In this document: piece by piece, positions 8,110-14,817 of the stretch | How positions within the stretch are numbered: position 1 is the stretch's first letter | Layout: each line of letters opens with the position of its first letter | Assembly (NCBI GenBank): GCA_033297205.1 | Contig: MU859461.1 | Span: 1 to 14,817 of the forward strand | DNA from: Pseudoneurospora amorphoporcata | Lineage: Eukaryota; Ascomycota; Sordariomycetes; Sordariales; Sordariaceae | DNA: 14,817 nucleotides | Reading direction: 5' to 3' | Notes under the pieces: generated by a model | What the model was told of the DNA's origin: nothing | The model's input: the letters and a program-made list of their open reading frames with translations, nothing else | Databases searched by the model: none | Program-made: the position numbers and the translations under genes

Positions 8110-8114
8110 CGAAC
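8110..8114. repeat. Target-site duplication of element A, right copy
   Basis: CGAAC immediately follows the right LTR terminus (GTGACA on the plus strand) and matches 947-951. Confidence 0.93.
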
Positions 8115-11100
8115 AGTTCGTTGGCCTTTAAGTATTCCTTTTATTATACCGGTGAGAAGCCTTCTAACGGTATAACCGCTACAGGCTCAATGCCTATACG
8201 GGGGTGAAAGCTATAGTTGGCAAAGAAGGGAGTCACGCCCGTGGTCTTAGAAACCATATTGTTACCTACGAACTCCGCTAGTAGGAACTATCGTACCTAA
8301 TCTATTTATACCTAATTAACGAAGATACGTAAATATTACTCTATCTCTACGTTAATACGCTCCGTTTAGGCATTAGTCTATAGGTAGAAAGCGGAATTTA
8401 ATAGCCTCTTAATGGCTAGGCGTCTGCAGATCGTAGACTAGAATAGAGAAACGAATTGGGAGCCGCAGTCGGAAATAACGGTATCTAGTAGGCCGTAAAG
8501 GGTGTAAATACAGTCAATAAAGCAGTCTGCCAATTCTTCCGCTTCTATAGTAAGAGTGGGGATGTAGTGGCGCATCTTCGTTAGGCGGTCTACTACGATG
8601 GCGATATACTTAAACTTCTGATCTAAATATAAACTTTCTAGCAACGGAGAGACGTAATTAACCGAAATGTCCGTCTATGGTACGTAGGCCGCGGGCATAG
8701 GCTTAAAATAACTTACCTTAGCGCGCCGCGATACTTTCATTTTCGAGCACACTAGGCAACCTTTACAATAAGCCCGAACGGCTTCTACCATACCTGGCCA
8801 ATACCAATATTCGTTTATCTATACCCATATCTTATCTCTACTTGGGTAACCCGCCGTTGGTGACGAGTGAACGCGGTAGATGAATAGTAAGTAGGTAGCG
8901 GTATTATCAGAATCAATAAGCACCCTCCCTCTATAGTACGCCTTGCCTCCCGCCGTAGAGCATTTAGCGAAAGCGACTTTTAGCTTCTTTCTAATATAGG
9001 GGCGCCATTTAGTGCGGCCTAGATCTCTTAGGCAGCTGACGGCCTCCTACATTAGGGTTGACTAGTCGTAGCTCTCGTTAATAATATCGTCGGTCGACTT
9101 GTCCAGCTCCTCCAAAATATCTAGGGATAGTAAGAAGACCTCCTCGTCGAAGTCGAGGACGTTAGTAGCTATAGCCGACAAGGAGAGGCACCCATCCTTA
9201 AAGCGGGCTGGGTTAATAAATTTGCGATTCCTAGCCTTTAGACGGTAATTATCTATATTTAGTGGCACGTCCTCTAATTTCCTACTCAACGCGTCTAAAC
9301 GAAAATTCCGTACTCCCGGTATATAGCGGATTAAGAAGTTGAAGCGTGATAGGAATTATAACCACCGTATATAGCGGGGTGTAAGCTACTTGTTTGTCGT
9401 GAAGGTCTTCAAATTCTTATAATCCGTGACGATATCGAAAGGTTATTAGGCGCCCTCCAATTCTAGACGCCATTCTTCCAGAACTTTAACAATAGCAAGG
9501 AGCTCTTTATTATAAATATTATAATTGCACTCCGCCACTAAGTATCGTGCCGAAAAGTAAGCAATTGGGTAGAATACGCCGTCATTTCCGTATTAGGAGA
9601 GGGTGCCGCTAGAGGCTTAATTAGAAGCATTAGTTTTAACAATTATCTTTTTAGACCAATCGTAGATACGCAAGGTCGGTCCATTTGTAAACGCAGTCTT
9701 TAAAATTTCGAAAGCGGACTGCTATACTACGGTCCATACCCATTCCGCATCCTTCTTCGTAAAATTATAAAGTAGTACCGCTATTGTCGAGAAGCTTTTA
9801 ATAAAACGACGATAAAAGTTAGTAAATCCTAGGAAACTTTGCAAAAACTTCTTAAACGTTAGGGGCTTCTAATCTATAATAGCTTTAACCTTCTCTAAGT
9901 CTATCTCGATGCCGCTAGGTATAATGATCAGCCCGAGGTATTTAGTTTTCTTAGTATAAAATTCGTACTTGTCGATATCGACCTACAAGCCAGCCTTTTC
10001 CAAGCGGGCAAGAACATCGTCTACGTGTTTTTGGTGCTCTTCCTCGTTATCCGAAAAGATGAGGATATTATTTAGGTAGGCGGTTGCGTAGATATCCAAG
10101 ATATTATGCAAAATGTTGTTAACGTAGTTTTAAAATGCGCTTGGCGCTCCCTGTAGGCCAAAAGGATATACGAGTGATTTAAAGAGATTAAAATAGGTGA
10201 TAAATGCCGTTAGTTATTCGTGTCCCTTTGCGACGCGAATGCGGTTGAAAGCGGCGATGATATCCAGTTTGGTGAAGATCTTTGCCTTATAAATAGCGTT
10301 AAGGGTTTCTTTAATTAAAGGGAGCGGGTAGCGACTCTTGAAAATAACGTTGTTAATTCCTCTATAGTCTACGTAAAGTTTAATAGCTCCACTGGGTTTT
10401 TTTACTAGTAGAATTTGGGAAGCGGCCTCGGATTGTAAAGGACGGATGAACCCTGTACGAAGATTATCGTCAATCCATTTCTTAATCACGCTTAGCTTAT
10501 TGGGATTGAATGCCTTAGATTTCGTATAGGGTGCTTACTCGCCCGGGCGGAGCTCAATCTTAAAGTCGTACGAGCGGTGAGGGGGTAAGACCGTGGCGTT
10601 GCGAGGTCTAAAGACGTTAAGGTGGTTCCAGTGCTGTTTGGGGAGCTTCTCCTTGATTTGGGAGTCAGTTTTAGGTGGCTTATTAGCTTTCTCGTAGAAT
10701 TTGGCTGCATCTTCTTCCGTAATACTAACTAGCCTAATAGCTTCGCAGCGCTCGTAATCTTCCTCTACGTTACCGCTAAAATATACGTACTTAGCGATCT
10801 TTGTTGCTCGGATAGCGACCTTGGAGCCCTTGCTAGCGCAAGCATTAATCTATAGGTAGTAACGCTTGCCTAGCAACTTCTTATACTTAGCACCGTCGCC
10901 GTTCTAGATCTCTTGCTCCATTTCTGGGGTGAGGTTAGCCAAACCGCTTGGTATATTGTAGTTATGTTCAATTCCTGTCCCTGCCCTTCTATCAACGATG
11001 CTTTCATCGTCTCTATACTCCTTAGGCTCTGGGGCGCCCCCCTCTACCTCTTTGGCCCGGGCCTCCTCCTCCGCCCTAGCCTCCTCTATAATCTCGTAGA

Positions 11101-11985
11101 TCTCTACGTACGAAGTGCGGAACGCTCGTAGATTAAACTTCTCGCACAGCCAGTTGAAACCGGCGGCCGTTATATCCCTGATGTCCGCTGGGTTGACGGG
11201 GTCGCTCGAGAAGTATAATCGGCGCACCACAACGCGGTGGTAGAGATCGGACCTCCGCTGGCCAGCTACGGTGCGGCAGACGGCGGGCTTGGTCCGCTTG
11301 GGGGCCGCGATTGGGGTACTGGAGTTTTTAACCAGGGTACTGGGGGGTCCGTCTTTAACGACGTCGGGGACGAGGTCTGCGATTGGGGTATTAGGGCGGT
11401 CGGCCTTAATTATGCTTCGTATAGTTTCGTGATAATGCGTGTAGGCGTGCTTCCAAACCTTTAGAGTGTGCTATAAAGAGGGCGAGAGGTTAGCGGGAAG
11501 GTAACGGTCCGCATAGTGATTATTAAAAGTGACGGCGCCGTCTAGCTATAATATTGTAGGGTTATGAAGTTTGAGCTATGGCATGCCTAGGATCACGGGG
11601 TGATCGGCCGCCAAATTATAGGCTAGTATGGCGATTGTTTCTATGTGGTAGCCGATCCGCAGCTGAACCTTATAGTAGTGAGTAATAAAATCTTTAGGTA
11701 CGCTATTAACTAGATACAAGGCCTTTAGTTTAGGGAATCTTAATAGTAGGATGGTATAACGGGCAGTAAAGCTGCGATCAATAAAGGCGAGAGCAGAGTA
11801 TCCGCTATCGACCAGAGCGGTATATTTACTACGTTAATTGCGCGGTCTATGAACGATTTGAGTAGAGAGAAGGATAGAATTATTATTATAGCTATCTAAA
11901 TTTAAGTTCTTGAGTTAAACTACTTCTAAGTCTGCTAGATTATTCTCCCCCTCATTTGTCATTATTATAGACGACGGCCTCTCCA
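8115..11985 (-). pseudogene. pol: Element B pol, 5' part: protease, linker, RT, RNase H, integrase (heavily RIP-mutated)
   Basis: Same domain order as element A, in a single frame shared by the open pieces at 11230-10904, 10489-10214, 9289-9062 and 8644-8438, and by 1-951 after A is removed. Protease ALVDSGYSA near 11800 with a later PVILGMP; linker with PADIRDITAAGFNWLCEKF; RT, RNase H and integrase follow. The sequence is strongly depleted in CpA and TpG: 8281-8340 has 13 TpA and no CpA or TpG. Stops are dense and sit mainly at Gln and Trp positions. In the integrase the second zinc-ligand His is Tyr (8846-8848), the first catalytic Asp is Asn (8657-8659), and the second Asp (8468-8470) and Glu (8360-8362) remain at D,D35E spacing. 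The frame is cut at 8115 by element A. Confidence 0.92.
9310..10490 (-). pseudogene. Element B pol: reverse transcriptase and RNase H, catalytic residues lost
   Basis: RT blocks FIRPLQSEAASQILLVKK, YVDYRGINNVIF and YPLPLIKETLNAIYKAKIF lead to TKLDIIAAF, where the first catalytic Asp survives (10262-10264). The YxDD box reads YLNN (10067-10078), both Asp codons now AAT. In RNase H the family motif ETDAS reads KTNAS, with the catalytic Asp changed to Asn at 9629-9631 and the Glu before it changed to Lys. YNKELLAI and RLDALSRK mark the remainder. All of these are G-to-A changes in the coding strand. Both enzymes would be dead. Confidence 0.9.
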
Positions 11986-11991
11986 AGCGAT

Positions 11992-13730
11992 TTAGTAGAG
12001 AGGCGGCGCATTTCCCGCGCTATATTCTGCGGGTTGGGTAGGAGCTGGAGTGGGCGCTGCAGCGGGCTTACCGGTAGCGACGGCGTTAATTCGAGCGCCG
12101 TTATTGCCGTTATTGCCGTAACTAAACTATCCTATGGCCGGTCTGCCACGGTTATTATTATTATTGTAGCCGCCTCTGCCGTAACGGTTACAGCGATCGC
12201 GCTCCCTCTACTCTTTAGGGATATTAGTGTTAATACTATTGCGGTATTTATAAGCGTAGTGACCTAGTCTAGCGCAATACTTATAAAGACTATTTTATAT
12301 ACAATAGTTAATAACCGCTTTATTAATTATACGAAATAGTTGAACGTCGAAGGCGTTTATGGCGTTGAGATCTATGGCGGTGCCGCCTTGGCTAACGGTG
12401 CGCTCGGTGGAAGCGGAACCGCCGCTAGAGCTGGAGTTGTTTTTATAGAACTGGACGGTGGTCTTGTTGCGCTAGTCGCGCTCCTCGAGGTTGGTAGCGA
12501 GCTTGCGGTGTAGGGTAAGCTACTTGTTGTAATCGTTGAGAGCGGGGAGCTCCTACTAATAAGTAATAGTATTACGGATCTCGTCAGTAACCTTCATTTT
12601 TAGGTAATGGGTCTTTATAGAGTCGTCGAGGTCGTAGCGGTCGATAAGGGTAGTAAATTTGTTTTTAAAATCGAACTACTTCTAACCCTTGGTTATTTTT
12701 AGGGTTTCGAAGTTACGACGGGACTCGAGGGTAAAATTTATACGGTTGTACTTAGTATCGAGGTGAGCGAGTAAATCCTCGCTAGTCTTCCACTTCCTCT
12801 TATCCTTATCGGCTTCCTTTAGTAACGGTATGGCCTAGGCGGAGAGGGCGTAAAAAGCAGCGCCACCAAGGCACTACATAATCTAGGCAAACTTATAACG
12901 CTCATTTTAATCAAAGTACCAAGCATCCTGAAACTAATAGAGCTCGATCTTAATACGCTAGGCGCGGTAAGACTTAGCGCGTTTAACGGCGGTATTGCCC
13001 TCACTAGTAAAGACTTTAAGGTCTTTATTAATCCTAGACTTGGGGGTAAATATGTCGTCGTCTATAGGGACAGCTTCGGGAGGGATAGCTCCTAAGCGCA
13101 TAGTCTTCTTAAGATCTTTAATAATATTGTTCTTCTCCCTAAGTTTAGCGGTAACGTCCTTCTTGAATTTACTATAGGCGTCGGTGGCAGCGTTAAGCGC
13201 AGTATTAGTATCGGCAAACTTATTCTAGGTAACAGTGAGCTACTTTTCGAGATAGGTAATTTTATCGTTGAACTTAATAATAATTACGTCCTAGTTTGCC
13301 AACTACTCCGCGTTATCGGCGAACGTATCGTTAGCGACTACGACGAAGGAGTTTGCCTTAATTACGTCCTGGTCGATAAGTCGGGCGAGCGCGATAATAG
13401 TATAGCCGAAAGCGGGGTGGTTAGTAAGCTCAAAGACGGTGTCAAGGTCGCTCTGCTCAGTTGGGGCACCGGGGTTAGGACTGCTGTTGAAAGCCTCTAT
13501 AATGTTTTCGAAGAGTTGCTCGTGAGCGGGGTCGACGATAGAGCCGATAGCGGAGATAGCAACGTTAACGTCGGTAACGGACGATATTCATTAGCTCGAT
13601 TAATAAAGGGGATGAGTGCTACCTTATAGGTGGGAAGCCCTACCTTGTAGGCGCTGGGGAGAATCGCGGTGCGATTTGTGGTGTTGCTAGTCGGACTTGA
13701 GGTCGAACCTGCTAGCGGCGCAGTGCGACC
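11992..13730 (-). pseudogene. gag: Element B gag, strongly degraded
   Basis: Gag of element B, recognised by position after the 5' LTR and by similarity to A: TVFELTNHPAFGYTIIALARLI matches A's NYPAFQSVIAPLSRLY; a coiled-coil region follows, then a capsid-like block with FETLKITK and LKMKVTDEIRNTI. The zinc knuckle (12244-12285) keeps Cys-2 and His, but Cys-1 and Cys-4 have become Tyr (TGY to TAY). A Gly/Asn-rich RGGYNNNNNRGR stretch, encoded partly by ATT/AAT repeats, comes after it. The main frame ends at TAA 11992-11994 and pol lies in the -1 frame, as in A. Upstream of about 13570 the plausible N-terminus is in another frame, so an indel is likely there; the exact start is unresolved. Confidence 0.82.
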
Positions 13731-13832
13731 GAAACTGTCGTAGTGCGATGAGAAGGTCGCGGGCACGTCGGAGATTCTCACGACGGCGGCGATTGATTGA
13801 GATGAAGTTGTACGCTCGCAGTGTAATAGTAG

Positions 13833-13841
13833 GTACAACTA
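13833..13841 (-). promoter_or_regulatory. Element B primer-binding site (self-priming type)
   Basis: TAGTTGTAC on the minus strand, two bases from the LTR, is exactly complementary to GTACAACTA inside B's own LTR (13886-13894). It differs from A's site at two positions, and the LTR partner differs at the two matching positions, so pairing is kept. Confidence 0.78.
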
Positions 13842-13843
13842 AC

Positions 13844-14071
13844 TATCACGGTGTAGGGCGAGGTAGGGGGTAGATGTGACATACGTAGTTGTACGAGGAG
13901 AGAGGAAGGGAAGAGAGGGAGGTATACGGTCTAAATATAGGGTAGGGCTAAGCTATGCCCTAGATCTAGACTGAAGCCCACTAGTGCCTGCATGCGTGCG
14001 ATCCTATTGGCTAATGGCCAATAGAGACTCGATGGCTGTGCTAATCGTGTAGCGCATCACTAGTGCTATCA
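13844..14071 (-). repeat. Element B 5' LTR (about 228 bp)
   Basis: Diverged homologue of element A's LTR, with the same TATCAC plus-strand start, purine-rich middle, self-primer (13886-13894) and paired CCAAT motifs (ATTGG 14006-14010, CCAAT 14018-14022). A TATA box, TATATTT on the minus strand, lies at 13933-13939, about 40 nt before the self-primer. The outer end is set at 14071 from the CA terminus and alignment with A; it could be off by a few bases. The partner LTR is outside the window. Confidence 0.83.
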
Positions 14072-14459
14072 TAGGTAATCCTATAATACTAGCTTGCTAG
14101 ACTTAGCGTTCGAGTTAGGCCACGGAGGCTTGGGTGGCCTCAATGCTAGCGTTAAAGAGGTTGGCGGCAGCATTGTAGCTTTTCTTCAAGATGTCGTACT
14201 GCTCCTTGAGGGCCGTGAGGTCTTTGGCGTGTTCCTGGCTGACGGAGAGGGCGATGTCGCGGACTTGGTTATACGCAGCAGTGAGTTGGTTATGTAGGAC
14301 GATAAGCCACTCGGGGGGGTTATCGACTTGAATATTTCCTTTGAGAATAGTGGTGAGTCGGTCTCTCTTGCTGTGTAAGACGTCGTCGAAGTTGGCTGGG
14401 TTATGGAGCACCAGTGAGGTGGCCTCGACTGATTCTATGGAGTCGTTTGGGGAAGTCAT
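14072..14459 (-). pseudogene. gag: Element C gag, N-terminal part, cut by element B
   Basis: An ATG at 14457-14459 opens 114 codons (MTSPNDSIESVEATS...). The protein has NPPEWLIVLHNQLTAAYNQVRD and then a long Glu/Lys/Gln-rich helix, likely coiled coil, typical of fungal Ty3/gypsy Gag N-termini. It is not similar to the gag of A or B. After the TAA at 14115-14117 the same frame continues with further stops at 14103-14105 and 14097-14099; each fits CAA/CAG-to-stop in a coiled coil. The frame is lost at the LTR of element B near 14071. Base use is rich in CpA and TpG, so this part has little RIP. Assignment as gag rests on position after a primer-binding site and on composition, not on a catalytic motif. 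Confidence 0.7.
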
Positions 14460-14509
14460 ATTGGCTGGGGTATTGAGTAAAGATTGGGTAAAGGGGTAAT
14501 TCGAGAGGG

Positions 14510-14520
14510 AAGTAGTTTAT
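14510..14520 (-). promoter_or_regulatory. Element C primer-binding site (self-priming type)
   Basis: AAGTAGTTTAT on the plus strand at 14510-14520 is an exact 11-nt inverted repeat of ATAAACTACTT at 14571-14581. The 14521 base and TATGAC (14522 on) mirror A and B, where the LTR starts TATCAC two bases after the site. Spacing between partners is almost the same as in A. Confidence 0.68.
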
Positions 14521-14521
14521 C

Positions 14522-14817
14522 TATGACAAGGGCAGTATTCTAGGCTTGGAACAGTAGTTCAATTCAGCTAATAAACTACTTTAGTCTCAAAGGCCTTGTT
14601 CATCCTTTCAACTTCCAGGAGAAGGTTGGGCTTCAAGACCTTCTTATGCCAAAGGGAATTGGTACGTACTTGAGGTACGTATCAAGCCTTGTCGCCTGGT
14701 GCTTCCAGGGCATCTACCATATATGTGGAACTTCCTGAATGCCTTCATCCATTCTTCATTTCCTTTTGGCGCCATCCTTCATCCAGGCGCCTTGCTTCTT
14801 GCCTGGTTGGCTGTGGT
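14522..14817 (-). repeat. Element C 5' LTR, 3' part (runs off window)
   Basis: Inferred LTR ending GTCATA on the minus strand at 14522, just before the primer-binding site and about 60 nt upstream of the gag ATG. It contains the self-primer (14571-14581) and a 10-nt near-perfect inverted repeat at 14659-14668/14676-14685. No outer terminus is found before 14817, so it is at least 296 bp. The sequence is unlike the LTRs of A and B. No second copy is in the window to prove it. Confidence 0.6.

Noticed and set aside
10492..10710. 72-codon minus-strand frame in element B
   Set aside because: Overlaps the true pol frame, which here reads the segment leading to RT; no family motif.
14659..14685. 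Inverted repeat with 10-nt arms, one mismatch (TTGGTACGTA / TACGTATCAA)
   Set aside because: Could be a hairpin in C's LTR, but a short GTACGTA motif is self-complementary by chance and there is no second copy to compare.
1..14817. CRISPR arrays, tRNA or rRNA genes, DNA transposon ends, host genes
   Set aside because: None seen on either strand; spaced repeats found are LTRs, the linker repeat and the leader repeat.

Overview
The window looks like a repeat-dense, probably gene-free stretch of a filamentous ascomycete genome. It holds nested Ty3/gypsy-type LTR retrotransposons, all on the minus strand, that carry the scars of repeat-induced point mutation (RIP: C-to-T mostly in CpA, giving TpA). 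Chromodomain-bearing integrases, LTRs starting TGTCAC and ending GTGATA, and apparent self-priming place them near the Tf1/sushi chromovirus group. No host gene, tRNA, rRNA or CRISPR array was seen. The organism assignment is inference.

Layout. Element A (952-8109, 7158 bp) is complete: two identical 235-bp LTRs, a 5-bp target duplication CGAAC (947-951 and 8110-8114), primer-binding site, 305-nt leader, gag (about 7558 down to 5990), pol (about 5965 down to 1197; protease, lysine-rich linker, reverse transcriptase, RNase H, integrase, chromodomain) and polypurine tract. Element B is older, related and far more mutated. A sits inside its integrase gene, so B lies at 1-951 (integrase C-terminus, chromodomain, tail running off the window) and 8115-14071 (rest of pol, gag, 5' LTR). 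Removing A plus one target duplication restores an indel-free alignment and a single pol frame in B. Element C, of another lineage, is seen only as its gag N-terminus (14072-14459), a primer-binding site and the end of its 5' LTR (14522 to the window edge). B appears to have landed in C's gag gene, giving a three-level nest.

How the parts work together. In an intact element Gag forms the particle and its zinc knuckle binds RNA, protease processes Gag-Pol, RT/RNase H copies the RNA, and integrase with its chromodomain places the copy in chromatin. Here every gag and pol frame except the visible C gag start is broken by TAG/TAA codons, many where Gln or Trp is expected, and several catalytic residues are lost by G-to-A changes. 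None of A, B or C can make a full protein set from this locus.

The most notable signal is a 9-11 nt perfect complementarity between the primer-binding site next to each 5' LTR and a site about 45-50 nt inside that LTR. It occurs in all three elements with different sequences, so it covaries. A second puzzle is that A's two LTRs are identical and rich in unmutated CpA sites although A's coding regions are full of RIP-like stops.
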